This document shows, in pieces, positions 47,909 through 62,192 of a stretch of DNA of 64,000 nucleotides. Source of the stretch: Rostratula benghalensis (Eukaryota; Chordata; Aves; Charadriiformes; Rostratulidae); assembly GCA_013399305.1 (NCBI GenBank), contig VXAI01000038.1:199194-263193 (forward strand), in the 5' to 3' direction. The position numbers were made by a program, and so were the translations under genes. The notes below the pieces were generated by a model that was not told where the DNA came from, did not search any database, and saw nothing but the letters and a program-made list of their open reading frames with translations. Position 1 is the first letter of the stretch; every line of letters begins with the position of its first letter.

Positions 47909-50900
47909 CTAGTGAGGGAAAAACTTCACAATCCTTTTTTTCTGTTTTAGAATATAAATTCTACTGCAAAGACAGGCTTTAAAGAAGAAATTAGCATCAG
48001 ATTCCTAATCTGGAACTGATAATAAAAATGCATACAAACCCACTGGCTTTTCCCTAATGCAGTTTGGAATGCAAGTATTGCTTTGCACAGAAACCAAACT
48101 GCCCCTTCTGACAGCTGAGTTGAAGCTCTCTGGGAAGCCGTTTGCTCAGTGTTTCCCTGAGCCAAATTTGCAAAGCGTTGCTCTGCTGAAATGACATTAT
48201 ATTGCAGCTATTGGAGAAAGGGGAACAGGGTTAAATTAGTGCAGAATTAGTAAATTAACTGCCATGAGATTCCTCCTCCTCCCCATCCCCCCATCAAGTC
48301 TGTTAAAAAAGACAGTCACAAAAAGATAAACGTGGGTACAAGGTTACCAGTACCCATGAGCTGAACCAGTGCTCTAGAGACTGGAGCAAGGTTTAACACC
48401 AAATCTCATCCGTTAATGATCACAGCTAGGGGGTTCTGAATTCACGATTCACTTACAAGCTCTTCACAAGCAAGGGACAATCATAGAAATATGGAATTGA
48501 CTTTAAACTCTTGGATTTAAGAAAAGAGGTGCCTAGACCCATTAAAGAACTCATTCTTCCCTCTACATTTAGCTTCTTTCCTGTGTTTATGGGTGTCTGT
48601 GGTTTGCAACCCAAAATAATGTTGTCCACGGTTAATTCTAAGAACAAACTGCAAAAGGTTTAGAATACAGACAAATGCAAGCCCCCACAGCATCTCTAAA
48701 ACCACCAAGAGCAGGCTTTGCTGAAGTATTAGATGCACCACTCGTCTTTTTGTAGCACTTGCCTGTCATTATTTCTTAAGATGTACTTAAACTGTGAGCT
48801 GTGAAGGAGCATGAGAGAGGTAACTGATTTCCTTTCCCCCTTTTTCTGTGCATAAATTTCTGTCAGTTCCGGGAGATGGGTTTGCAGGGTCATTTCTCTC
48901 CAGGCATTGCACTTTCCTTAGTACATCTCCAGATTTAGGCACGCTCCCTATCATCCTGCCTCATTCCAGAAAACTCACCTCCCTTGCAGTGCAGAGATTT
49001 CTTGTCTCCAGCCCAGGGGCTGCTGTTACCACTGCTCAAACCACAAGTAGCTCAGTGGAGATGCATCTTACTGTCTGTTGGAGGTAGGAGTAAGGCATAC
49101 TGGACTTACAGACCCTGCAAGTGTGACCAGTAGCTTGGGTCAAGGTTCACCACTCACTACAAATGGAACATCTTTATGTGTTTCTTTAGCTTAAAATAAC
49201 TCCACATGCATCACATTTTTGAGGTATAAGGCTAAGACACTGTTAGCAAGATGAAGTGAAAGAGAAATCGTGCTTGTGCCTACTTGTCCTGAAATCATCT
49301 ACAAGCAGTAAATTTTTCTACTCTTATGTTCATGGTGCTGCTTCCATAAGCTCAGTGAAGGATGCATGTTGTTGTACCAGTCTCAAATTCTCTGCCACAT
49401 CCACAAAGGAAATTCTTTTGGGGATGTGTGTTTGCTTTCCATCCCAAACACCTTTATGGCATTTCCCAAGTTCAGCTTCAAAATCACCTCCTTCTCCCAA
49501 ACTGCATGTAATGCAATTTCCTCCTGGCCTGCACTGGGGGAGCACTTCTTAAAGCCAGCCTGGAGAGACCTACAGGGCACTGCCTATTTCCATGTCACAG
49601 CAGAGGTAATTCATATTCTGTATTGCATGTTTTTGCTTTGAATACAGAATCAGACTGTGAAGGAGTAAATTGTATGTGTGACTGATGCTTTTAACACTGT
49701 GAGTCAGGAAAAAAGAAACCGGTAAATTTAATGGGAAATTGATTTCTTGTCCCACCTTCTTACTCTGCTTAACGTGTTTTATTTCACACCTCCTCATCAA
49801 ATTCTAATTGGACACTTAATTTTGCATTATAAGGTTGACTGTCTATTTTATTATTTGTGCCTACAGCTTTAGGGGATGTGTATCTAGAGGACAAGGATTT
49901 GCTAGACTCATATAAAGTAGAAATATATTTAGAGTGGTGAAACCATGTATGTAAAGCAGAGCCACAGCAGGGAACGACTGAACTTTGCCTGTCATTTTCC
50001 AGGAAACGTGTGATTTGAGGGCTATAAAACCGAAGTATACAAGGAAGTATCTCCTGTACCCTGACACTGAGGAAATGCATCATAAATATCCGAGAAAGCA
50101 TTTTTGGCATTTATCTGAATGCTATAATCTGTGTTCCTAGGGGGTTCAGCCTCTGAAGTCAGAGCTGGGTATTCTTGTGGTCTCGTTTGACCAGCTGCCC
50201 CTTGGTTGGTGATCTCCAGCTGAAGGTTATTTGGCCACTGATTGTTCATAGATGAGCATCAGGTGAGCTCACAACTGGAACAGATCGGGGCAGGGAGAGG
50301 TTAAAGCAACATGGTGCAACATGGAGATGTGGCCTGCTAGCTCTCCAAAATGGCTTGCTTTGGCAAGCCAGCTCTGACAGGCTGAGAAGGCTTTGTTGTA
50401 ACTCTTCACACTGGATGGATGTGTGGCAGGATCCAAGCGAGGAAGGAGAGTGGGATATACAGATGGGTTTGAAGCAGCGCATCTAAAGGCATAGTCCCAT
50501 CTAGTTCAGTAATAAAATAGGCATTATTTCAGTATGTCTCTAATCCTGGAAGCTTGATTTGGTGGGTTTGAAGGAAAAAAAGTGTTGGTTTTCATCACAA
50601 ACCCTGAATAGCTGCCAGAACACAAGCAGCAGTGGGTTAATGTAATTGGTGGAGCTGCAAGACAGGCACCAAAGTACACTGTCTGCTTTTCAGACACCAT
50701 CCCCCAAACAGTGCCTGGAGAGCTGACAGGCTGTGGAGACCAGGCCTCCACAAGCCCTCCAAAGAGGGGGAGGGGTACCCAGCTGCAGTGCATGAGGGGA
50801 GCTTTCTGCCATCAGCTGTGAAATAACATTTTGGTGAATAATTTTTTTAAACAGGCAGGTTGAACAGTGTCAGTGTCCCCTTGGTCTCAGCAGGGTAGTG

Positions 50901-53900
50901 CTGGCCATGCAGCAGGTCCCTGGCTTTTCTTGGCTATTTCTATATGGTATGATCCAATGTGAGGAATTCTGCCAGCATCTCATGGAAGGGACAGTACCCG
51001 AGTTGGATGATGGGTAAAGAGAGGACATGGCAAAATGGCCCACTGCTTCATGTACCTTCGGATTTCATCTTCCACCAGGACATGGACAATGTCTTGCAGA
51101 ATAATTCCTGTAAGTAAATTGTTAAGGAAATTGCATTCCTATTCATTTCCTGCTGCCTCCTTAGGGCCTGGTGCTATGCTAAGCTGCTGACCTGTATTGC
51201 ATTGTTCTGCTTTGCATGGTAATAGTTAAGGTACGTGGCTGATGCAATTTGAAATCCTATTGCCAGTGATTCCTGAGGTGCTGCTTTTTCAGACAAAATG
51301 TTGTTTGGGTCTCTGTTCTGGTTTTATTTGTGTCAGTGTGAGTTTTACTTAAGTAGGGGTTTCTGAATCACTCCTACCAGACTTGCAGGTCTAGTTGTTA
51401 CATAGAAATGTATAGGAGTCCTGTAAGGAATAATGGCGAAACCCATAAAGTTCTTAAGTGTCCCTTCTACCTTCTTTGTCCTGCATGTTTCCTCTCCTTG
51501 AACAGGTGAGGTCAAGTTTGGAAACTACAGTGGTCTGTCTTTGGTTGTATTAAGTAGCTATTCTTAAGATTTCTTTAGAGAGAGTAAATCTTGGTTGATT
51601 CAACGTGTTTCCAAGAAACTTGTACTATGTGCACAAAAGAAGCGTTAAAAAAAATGAATGTTTAGCCTGTTACACTGGGTAATAGCAGACTACAGGTGGC
51701 TGTGCCTGTTGGGGTATGTGCATTACCTGAGACTGTACTGATCTCCTAGGATAATTACCTCCCCCACCCAATATCTAGAATGGAGCTTCGGTTGAGGTGC
51801 TCAGCTCACCTGAAATAATATTTGGATTTGTAGAAGTAAGTGGCAAATGGTGGGGATTAATGACATCTGAGGCAAAAAAAGTTGGATGCCATTTGTGGGT
51901 TCTGAACGGAGCTGTTGACCTGCAGTGATACAGGCACAGGCGGTCCTGGGATCTCTGAACATCGCCTTTTTTGGCACCAATCCTATTTGCTGACACGTTG
52001 CTTTCATGTGTCTCATCATTAGTGCTGTAAGCACGTGAAGTATAAGTTAATTCGACTGTAAGATGATTATTAAATGCATTAATCAAAGGCAGGAGATCCG
52101 TAATTAACTTATTCTCCAGCATCAAGTAAATGATTCTGCTGTGAGCTTTAAGAAAGCAATTGTTCACTAATATGCAAAATACAGTGGGGCTATTAGACTA
52201 TAAGGGTGTGTAATTATATGAAATTATAAATTTTGCATATTTTAATAACATATATATTTTAATTGTACTCTTTGTAATGTTAAAATGGAGGACCGCTACA
52301 TTTGCCTTTAGCTTCTTATTTTTTTTACAGTTAAAAAAAAATGTTTGTCTCCTGCCCGAAAGTTGACTGCTTTCATGTAAAGCTTCGGTTAGGCTTTTGG
52401 TGACTCGCATTGAACCAATGCCCAGCAGTGGCTGACTACAGATTTCTTCTGTTTCGTGCTTCAGTATCATCATTGTTGGTGTAGACATTGAAATTTGAAC
52501 TTGCAAAGACAAAAGAAGGGCCTGCTAGCACTGTCCTGGCACCAGTGTCTGGGTTTGATTTTAATGTAGGCTTAGCCATTGCATTTCACACAAGCAAGTC
52601 TGGAAATCCCTTTTCACAAGCTCCTTCTGATGATTTTTTTCAAGCCTATGTCATGTCTCTGCTATCCTTTAAGCAGAGCAAATTTCTGAAAGCTTTGTAG
52701 TTTTACCCAGAAACACCCAAGCTCCTTGTCTCATTACAAGAAGGTGACACTGGAAACATGTAGGGAGTCAGCAGTAAGTAATGAAGCATTCTCTGAAGGC
52801 ATTCTTTTGAGATGAGACTTACAGTCTTGCACACAAAGTATTACAGAGGCATTTCCCTTATGTGTCCTCCCCACCTTCTCAGCCCAGCAAGTCTTAATTG
52901 CTCATCTTAACCTTTCTCTACACAATTTAATCACAAGTGCAATGTAGAAGCAATAGCTAGCGTCATTCTCCTTCCCCTTGAGGGAGGAGGGGCATGAAGG
53001 TTTGTCCACCCTCTGCCTTAATTTTAGAGACAGCTAATGGACAAGCATCCCTGAGTGCAGACCAAAGTATTTTTAGGTGACATGATTTACTGCAGCAGAT
53101 GCTGCAGTTTAATGCAGAGTGAAACGATTTGTGTGTCAAAGGCAGTTACTGGCTACATCAGCAGTGACACAGTAGCGCTGTCGGGTACAGCAGGGCTTCA
53201 AAGATGAGGGAGCTTGGGGAAAACCTACCAAACCTTGCCATGTAAAAACAGACAAAAAACGAAAAGAGCAAGAAATCTTGTCTTGCATGTGCTGCCAGCT
53301 ACAAGCACCAGGACAGAAATGGGACGGTGGGCTGAGGAGCCTGGGGGCAATGAGCAGAAAGGGTTGGTGGCCTGGCCCTGGTGGCCCTGTCCTGACCCAG
53401 CCTTGTGGTGGTACCTAGCTACCCATGTCCCCAAGAGATGGGTGGTATGAGTGTGAAAGTGGCTAGCAATGTCCTTGTGTGCCCCTCTCAGCCTTTCCTG
53501 GGTGCAACTTTCAGCAGTGTGTTTGAAGACTGGCCTGGTCCTTATTGCAGACCTGTCACAAACACACTCTAAGCATTTGGAGAGGAGCTGGAAGGAAAAA
53601 AACCTAAACCCCAAACCCAGTGTGGTTCTGCTGATGTTTTGAGGTCCTTTCACCTAACAAAAACTGAAAAGTAATGTGAGCTCTTACTGGTGGCTGCTGA
53701 AAACCAGGTGTGTTAGTGTGTATCTGTCCATGCTTTTCCCACAACGGAGACAGTGAGTGGAGCCAGACAAGCAGATGTAAGCCCAAAGATGACACTGGAG
53801 GTGCTACCAGCTACCGGGACCAGCAGAGCTCTTAAAAAGAGTAAAACGCAGTGTTTCCTGGGAAAGCCTGTCAGAGAGAGGGAAATCTTGAAACTTGCAG

Positions 53901-55237
53901 ACAATGAATTTAGAGTCATTTTTTCTGGCAGCCTTAATGTTGATGGATAGGACAGTTTGCCTTGTCCAGTTTATATAAGAGCAGCTGATATAAAATGACT
54001 TCATAGCTGGATATTTATGAGAAGTTTCATTTCAAATAATATAGTTTTTGCCTCTGGCGGTGCTGTGGTTTAGCCCTGTTATTACTGGGAACTAAATCTT
54101 TAGGATATTTTAACTATAACTGCGGGGCCTGTTTGATCTACCCAGCAAAGTTAATATTTTTCAAAGCAATGGAAACTTTATAATGGAAAGTCTCATTAGC
54201 AAAAACTACCTGTCCCTAAAAGCAGCCAGGAAATCAGGCACAGAGAGGAAACTTGGAGGATTTGCCTTCAGCTTCACCTGCTTTCTCTCACTCAGCAATC
54301 CTGAATAAAGAAGTGTTTTCCACTACAGCAAATGTACAGACAGGCTGTAATGATCCTTCTCTAGAAAAGTCATGAGAAACCAATTTCTGATCTAAAGCAA
54401 AGTTCTTGCCTCTTGCAGCAATTTGTCCGTGCTGCACATGGATCTTGCATAAAATACTTCTGTCTCAAAGAAGATAGGATTCACCCCCTGTGCTATCCCC
54501 TCCACCCAGGCCAGCCTTGCTCTGAGATCTCTGCAGAAGGGCTAAGGAAGAAGTACCGGTACCCCCACTGAAACTTCCAAGGTTGTTTGGGGATTTTTTA
54601 AGGTGCAAGTCTCTCTTGGTTTGTGCCAGAGAGTAGTGTAATTGGGATATTCTGAAAGGGCAGGTGAGTAATTTCAGAGCATACAGAGCTAAGGGTTGCT
54701 GTCAGCAAGGCCCCCAGCCTGCATGGTGTTGGTAGAGCCCCTGTTATCCCGCAACAGCCTGGAAAAGCACAACGGGACCTCTTGGAGTGGCCAGCTGGGC
54801 TGAAGCCTGCCTTTCCTCAGGCTAAACCATAAATCAGACTCCAGCCCTTCTTCCCATATCCCCTTCAAAGACACAATCAGCTCTGACCCTTGTTACAAAA
54901 TGAAAAAAGCTTGCAAACAGGCACGGGTTGAGTTGGTGAGCTCTGGTGACACACCTTCCAGATCAGTCTTGCAGAAAGCCTGTTGCCTGGACAATGGTGG
55001 TCAGATGCAAATGACCCAGCAAAGAAGCTAGAGAAAAGAGCAGGAATCTACCTCCCACTGCTGTGCTTTGGTTGGAATTGTTGCAGAATTTAACACTTCT
55101 GACAGACATTTATGTTTTATCCGTGACCAGAGAGGTTGAAGAAGAGATGCAGGTTGTGTGAGGGGAGGCTTTGCTGGCTTTACTCTGGGATAGTTGGACA
55201 GTTAGGCAGCAGTAGGAGGGAGCTGTGAGAGAGGGCA

Positions 55238-55920
55238 AGAGGAAGGACCTGGGGGGGTCCTGGTAGACAGCAGGATGACCATGAGCCAGCACTGTGCCCT
55301 GGTGGCCAGGAAGGCTAATGGCATCCTGGGGTGTATTAGAAGGGCTGTGGTCAGTAGGTCCAGAGAGGTTCTCCTCCCCCTCTACTCTGCCCTGGTGAGA
55401 CCCCATCTGGAATACTGTGTCCAGTTCTGGGCCCCTCAGTTGCAGAGGGACAGGGAACTGCTGGAGAGAGTCCAGGGCAGAGCCACAAAGATGATGAAGG
55501 GAGTGGAGCATCTCCCGTATGAGGAAAGGCTGAGGGAGCTGGGTCTCTTTAGCTTGGAGAAGAAGAGACTGAGGGGTGACCTCATGAATGTTTATCAGTA
55601 TGTAAAGGGTGAGTGTCAGGAGGATGGAGCCAGGCTCTTCTCAGCGACGGCCTATGACAGGACAAGGGGCAATGGGTGCAAGCTGGAACACAGGAGGTTC
55701 CACTTGAATATGAGGAAAAACTTCTTCCCAGTGAGGGTGAGGGAACACTGGAAGAGGCTGCCCAGAGAGGTTGTGGAGTCTCCTTCTCTGGAGACATTCA
55801 AACCCCTCCTGGACGCATTCCTGTGTGACCTGCTCTGGGTGTTCCTGCTCTGGCAGGGGGATTGGACTGGATGAGCTTTCAAGGTCCCTTCCAGTCCCTG
55901 AGAGTCTGTGATTCTGTGAA
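55238..55920 (+). mobile_element. CR1 LINE 3' portion with C-terminal reverse-transcriptase ORF remnant
   Basis: About 680 bp on the + strand. An intact-looking frame at 55275-55874 reads [20 protein letters not shown], then [20 protein letters not shown] and [20 protein letters not shown], diagnostic for the C-terminal end of CR1 ORF2. The usual 3' region follows (GGATTGGACTGGATGAGC, AAGGTCCCTTCCAG) with a terminal GATTCTGTGA. It is 5'-truncated, so not autonomous. It shares its 3' end almost perfectly with the copy at 18762-18998. Confidence 0.95.
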
Positions 55921-58900
55921 GCTTGAGAGCGAGTAAGGACAGAAAGCAGCACCTGCAAACAAGCTCAGAGGGGCAGTGCTTACCACTGAGGGCACAGAGT
56001 TCCTGCTGTGCTCCAGACTCCCTGTGTTGACTGCAAACAGGACTGCATCAAAGAATCCTGCAAACTGGCACCCCGGGGCTTTCAGGCTCATGCCTCTGGT
56101 GACAGGAGTAATCTCCAGCCAAGATCATTCATCTAAATACTTGGAGGTTAAAAAACAAAGGAACAAAATAACGGTGAACCTATATCACAAATGCTGGAGA
56201 GCCCGTTACACCTTTGGGAAGAGAAGGCTTGTCTAGGGGGGTATTTCATTAATGCTTAACCTTTCATTAATGCCTACGCTCTTGGGGGCAGGACTCTGGG
56301 TTGGATTTGCCAATTTCCAGAAGCCAAGCTCTAGTCCTGGCCCCTACACTATTTTTGGGGGGGTAGTAATGTGCGTAGTTCATCTGTGACAGCTCTTAGC
56401 TTTGCATGTTTGCTTTTATTAAATGGCACGGAAGCTGGAAACAGGATTAAGTGAAGGAATATGAATGAAAACTGTGTGAGCATGAGTTAACTAAGTAAAG
56501 GCCTGAGTCCATTTAAATCAATAGCCAGACTCCCATTATCATAAATGGGCTCAAGATTGCACCCAGTGCTTTTAGCTCTGCTGGTTTCCTGTTTGAGTTG
56601 GCAGGGCACAGGGCTTTGTCCCTGTCCAGTGGGGCGTGTGTCAGATTGCTCTTCTGTCCAGGCTGATGAAACACTCTCAAAAGTCTCAGCCTCTCCCAGC
56701 TGCAGTGTGGCTAGAGATACTGAACACAAACATCTTGCATGCACTGAAAGTCATCCTGGTTTTGTATTAAATGCTGACCTACTTTGTCTGAAAGCACAAG
56801 CTGTCTTGAAGAGCTGGTTATATTTGTCATTACAGTTCACAACAACTGGCACAAATCTAAATCTGCACTAAAGAGGCTTTCCAATATAGAAAATACCAGT
56901 CAAATGGTATCCACTGATGCTGCCAGAGTGGATTGCTCTTACTATTGTCAGCAGAGTGAAAAGGGTGCTGCTGCCTTGCTGTTCTCCTGTACCACAGCAC
57001 ACTGCAAAGGTAGACCCACTCATTTGTGGTTTAGAGCAGGGGACTGTGGACTGCAGGGAGAGAACACAGCAGGGTTTCTCTGGGGAAAATCTGAAGTGGT
57101 AGTCTAAAGCCCAAAATTACTGTCTCCTTGGGGGAGGGAAATTATTTCTATATTTAAAACCAAGGCACTGCAGGTGGACATATGTCTTGAACTGGATAAA
57201 TTTAAAATTCTGGACTGGTGGCAGGACTTGGTCTTACAGCAGTGATGAGAGGCATCTGCATGGTCTGACCCTACCTGTGGAGCTTTAGTTAAGGGGTCGT
57301 AATCCAATAAAAACATAATAGAGTTAATGAACTAGTAGAGTTAATACCAATCTACATTTTTTGCAGTTTAGTGGTACTGAAGAAAACCAACATTGAAACA
57401 AATACAGGCCATTTCCATCCAAGTCTCTCCCTGGGTAGAGGATTAATGAAAGGACTCTGCAGTGTCACTGAAAATCAAACCCCTACTACATACTGGAAAA
57501 AACAAAACCAGGTGACTTTCAGAGGGGCAGATTCTTAGGTCACGGCTCTGGACAGTTCAGTGTAAAGCAGATACAGTTGCCCAGGGGACCCAGCTGAAGC
57601 CTCCTGTAAAAGGAATTGGGACCTCATCATGCAGGTACAGCCCGAATCTGAACATCTCTTCGGTTTCTAAACTGACAGTATACACACATACTGTTTAGGA
57701 GCTGGGATCTCTCTGTAGAGTATGCTCACGTTATGCAAAAGCCTTTCTTCTTGGAGAAGAAAAAGACCACTCTGTATCTAGAATTAAATTTCCTTCTTCT
57801 CAGTTCACAGTTCATAACTCTTCATAGCTTACTAGCAGGGACAGTCACCCAAAACATGGATTTCTTGTTTGCAGGCATACAAATACCTGCACTAATCTGA
57901 TGAACAAAAGAAAACGTAAACCAGAATTTTATGCCCAACCACAGCAGTTTGCAGTTCAATATCAAATCCCCCATATGAATTGCTAAGCAAGAAAGACACA
58001 ATTAAAGAGAGTTTCAGACCACAGGAACTTTGAGGAAAACTGCAATCTGTTTGAGACACAGATCTCAAAAGGGGAAGGAAAAAGAAAGAAAATGTGTCAA
58101 ATTATTCATTACAGGCTTAACACACACCTCAGATTAACAAGAAGCCCATTGTCTGATCCCAAGGGTAACAACAGGCTGTAATTTAAAACAGCTTTTATTC
58201 ATTAATGAATACAAAAGTTATTTCAGTGAGAATTTGGAGAAAACCTTTGCCAATTACCAGCACTAAACAGTCTTTCCTTGCAAACACATGGCTGGTTGGC
58301 TGCATGTTGTGACACTAAATAGAGTAAGCAAACAAGAGTGGTTTCTGTTACCAATTCAATCAGTATGTTTGAAATGGAATTAACCTTTTAAAAATGCAAA
58401 GTATTCCTTAAAGCAGATGGTGGTGTTTGCATATACAAATACCTCTTGGAAATCATAATGTGATCCACATGCTCTGAAACAATAGGATTCCTGAGCTGAA
58501 CCTTTCATCCTCCTGAAAATGAAAAATAACACTTTCCAAGCTCAGGATGGTGGCTGCTGCAGCAGGACCAGCCTCTGCTTGTGCTGGGGTGAAGTGGGCA
58601 CAAGAAGAGTTAGGGGGAAAACAAGGGAAGGAAGCAGGGAGGCGTTGTGATATAGTAAGAGGTGGTATTTCTCTGTCACCTGCTGCTACACTCTTAGAAA
58701 TATATTTATTATGTGTTTGCCTATGTTAGCTCTCCTCTATAGTGCAGCTCCATCGTGTTTTAAACTGGATAAACTAAGCCCCCAAATGCTTTATGCTGCT
58801 GTGGCTGGACTTGGTCCTTGTGCCAGCTGCTAGGGTGACTTTGCATAGCATATTATGAGGATTTATATCTCTCTGGATTGCACCAGATAAAAGCATTTGC

Positions 58901-59740
58901 ATCTCTTGAAAGCTCCTCAAGTTACCCACATTGCCCGACTGCTACTCTCTATCCCATGTGCTTTCCTATGCTCTCTCACACAGACCAGAACATCACTGCA
59001 AAGCAAAATTAACTCAAAGAGCAAGTCAGTGTTTCCCTCCATACATTCACGTTCTTTCAAGAGCACAAACAAACTGGCACCATGGTGGAACAGTCAATAT
59101 TAAGGGTAACTCTGTCCTGTGGCTCATCCAGATTTGTGGGGCCAGGTCCCCTCAGAGCTATAGGGCAGGTATGGTCTGTGGGAGGTGAAACAGCTCCCAG
59201 CTCAGGAACCATTGGCCTAGAGGCTCTTACAGAGGGTGGGCTACTACTCGCCCTGCTCCTGTTTTCTGTGGAGCCTGTCCTTCAGCAAAAGGGGGCTGTG
59301 GGCAGTGCTTACATGTAGGTTTATCCTCACCTGCAGCCAACGTGTTACACAGCAGTCCTCTGTGGGAAAGGCTGATTTTCATTGGTTTCTGTAAAGATGC
59401 TGGGGCTTATCTTTGCATACCAGTGATGCAGATGATGCTTTACACTCCATACCTATCAGGATACAAAAGTCTCATCTTGCATTCAGTGGTGCTTCTAGCT
59501 TGTGTTAGACAGGAAGTACTTGGGATTGTGCAGTGGTATTATCCTGACCGCTCTGAAGAACGTATCTGGGCTCACAGTGCTCATGTGTCACTACCCTCTC
59601 CACAGCACCACCAATAATACCACCAGCCTGCTCCAGGACACCAGTGCAGCTAAGCTGACCAGCTTCACTGTGGGATGTATTAGCAAAAATTAATTTTGGT
59701 CCTTCTGACATGCCTGCAGTAGGACATAGCCTAGGTGGCT

Positions 59741-59762
59741 GGCTTGCTTGCTTGCTTGCTTT
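59741..59762. repeat. TTGC tetranucleotide microsatellite
   Basis: GGCTTGCTTGCTTGCTTGCT followed by TTG, about four tandem units. Confidence 0.85.
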
Positions 59763-61434
59763 GTCCCTTATTTTCCATATCTGGTCCTTGCTGAGCATCA
59801 CTTTGACCATTGAAACAGCCTTAGGACCACTCTGTCTGCCTCCCACTGAGGCCAGAGTTAATGCCTTGTGTTACAGCAGGGTAATAGGGGGAGACAATCA
59901 CGTGTGAGGTGTAATGAAGTGCTGTGGTCTGTCAGTGAGAGAGAAAATTACATGTAGGAGCCAGTAAAGCAGGAGTCCACACTTTCTAGATTTTACGAGT
60001 TTCTGCAATAAGATGTTTCCCTCGGCCAAGCCACCAGCTCCTTAAGAATATTCTCAAAAGGTATCCGGAAAAACCTCTCCTTCCCCTGCTGCCTTTTGTC
60101 CTTCCCTTCCTTCTTGAAGTTACCAAAATCAGCAATAAATGAGAATGGACAGAGCTGATGCTTTTCAGGACAACGTGCTGTTCGTTAGACTGGGTCAATA
60201 AAAACCATCTTACTGCACAGAGCTGTAACTCAGAACAAGTCCTGAGCAACTTCAAAGCAGCAAAGTCGTAATGAAAGCAACAACTAATGAAAGCAAGCCT
60301 TGAGAGCAGCAGTCTACTGTAACCAACAAAGAAATTCCTTTTGTTAACATTAATATTTGGCACTGGTGTAGAACACATTACGGCATTTTAGTTGGGTTTT
60401 AAAGAAAGAAATTGACACAGAAAGAAGGCAATGATTTTTTTTTTTTAATGGAGAATCTCTCTGGGGATTTGTGTTCATATCACAAACATTCACTTTATTA
60501 CATTTTATGGAATGGACTTTAAATGCCAGTATATACAAGCCAACATTTCATTATTGGAGTTTGTGTTTATTTGGTTGCCCACTGTCAGGCTGTTCCCTTT
60601 TGTCTTTTTGTGCTACTCTTTGTAAAAGCTGTAATTTATGAATATGTGGTTTAGATCCATCACAATATAGTGTGGTAAAATGGTTCGATAAAAAGTTATT
60701 AAAGTAGAAAAAAAATATTAAAATCTATAGTTTCACATGCTTTGCCCACCTTCTACATGAACCCCCAGTAAGAGACACTTACACTGAGCAAACACTGCCT
60801 GCCTCAGACTGTCACATCAGCTCCAGGCCTGGAATGGTGCCCACCACAGGCAGTTGCAGTTTGCCCATGTAACTGCAGGATTATACCCTCAAGGGTATGA
60901 AAGTTGTGGAGACCAAAAAGAGGAGGAGGGGAAAACCTGCCATACAACAGTAATTTTAAAAATCAGAAAATTAAGACTTCCAATAGCCTTAAGGTACATA
61001 ATACCAAATGGCATTTGGTTCTCAAACCAAAGTGTCCCCCACATACTTAGTTTCTTTTTGAAGCAAAGCTTTCAGTCCTGCTGATGGCAGGATAAACAAA
61101 GCTGACTGGCAGTTTCCAGAACCCACTTAGAATCTGAATTTGTACAGAAACCTAATGCTGTTTCAGCCTAAAAGGCTGATTTAGACTGTCATACCTCAGC
61201 CCACGCCTGGGTTTTTCACCCAGCAGCACTGCTGACTGGCCACAGCTGCACAGCCACACAAAAGAGGGAAGACAAACTGGCCACTCTTGCCTCTGGCTGG
61301 CAAGAAACAAAAGCTGCTTGTAACAGTGAAAGGTGAAGGAGGCACTCCCCGGGGTGAAAAATAATTTGTGAGGGAGACGTATAAGGTGGTAGGATCTGTT
61401 CAACTACAGCACAACAGTAAGAGTTGGGTTACAA

Positions 61435-62192
61435 AACAATTTTACCGCCTTTATTTCTTGTTCCCAAATCTCTGAAAACCCCACAGCTTTACAAATTTAA
61501 AGCTCCCTGCCCGTCTTGGGGATGGGTAACTTCAGCCAGTGAGCATTGCCTCGGTGAGTCTGACAGCTCTGGGAAGCAGTGAGCCAGCACTCCAGGTCGT
61601 GCTGATGCCAGCAGCACTGAAATCACCAGCCTGGCACTGCATCACCCCTGGCACCAGGGAGCTCCATGCCCCTCCGCGCGTGGCACACTGCTGCCATCAG
61701 GTCCTCTGCCTTGAACAGAGGGGCTATTGAGACAGCAATCCCAGCCCCTCTGGTACTGGTGTCACTGGCAAACAAAGAATAATGGCAACAATCCTACAGC
61801 CTCTTGGAGATCTAAACTAGAAGGTTCTGACCCGCTCCAGACTACCAGGATAATTTTGCCACCCATAGTGCTCAGTGGCTGTCACATGCAGTCCTGCACC
61901 CCTGTCTCCAGCCAGAAGGGGGGACTGGATGCAGGGATGAAAAGCAGGTACGAGCACAGGAGCCCAGCACAGCCACTCAGCTGAACGTGGAGTTGCCCAG
62001 AGTCAACGTTGCTCGTGCCAAAGCACCGGGAAGCCTTTGCACCTTGTGTACCTCACCACTCTTCTGCTCTGTACCTCAGGGGACACAACAGAGCATTTTG
62101 TCCACCTTGGATTCACTGCGGTTAGATACCTAGATGCCCATTGACAAGGTTCCTCCCCTGCTGAAGTAGGAGAATGAAGTGACTCATTTCTA
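61435..62192 (-). other. GABRP: Probable 3' UTR of GABRP
   Basis: From the stop codon to just past AATAAA (61450-61455, minus strand). GT-rich sequence (TTGTTTTG, then TGTTGTGCTGT) follows on the coding strand, as expected downstream of a cleavage site. Confidence 0.55.
61450..61455 (-). terminator. GABRP: Putative poly(A) signal AATAAA of GABRP
   Basis: Exact hexamer on the coding strand about 740 bases after the stop, with a GT-rich downstream stretch. Confidence 0.55.

Larger units (their letters stand above)
47805..61434. other. Intergenic region between the GABRP 3' end and the KAZALD1-like start
   Basis: About 13.6 kb. Contains a CR1 copy (55238-55920), an AT-rich candidate conserved block (about 51950-52510), a TTGC tetranucleotide repeat (59741-59762) and small T-runs (near 60437-60446). 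None of the open frames here has splice signals and homology together. An upstream non-coding exon and promoter of the KAZALD1-like gene should lie here but were not found. Confidence 0.7.

Noticed and set aside
51775..52512. 130- and 104-residue open frames on the minus strand as genes
   Set aside because: No signal peptide, domain or coding-like composition; no splice context. Better treated as possible non-coding constrained DNA.
55275..55874. 199-residue open frame as a host gene
   Set aside because: It is the C-terminal part of CR1 ORF2 followed by a CR1 3' end, truncated at the 5' side.
55641..55958. Antisense open frames in the same place and the similar one at 18759-19043
   Set aside because: They are translations of the CR1 3' region; their similarity to each other only reflects the shared repeat.
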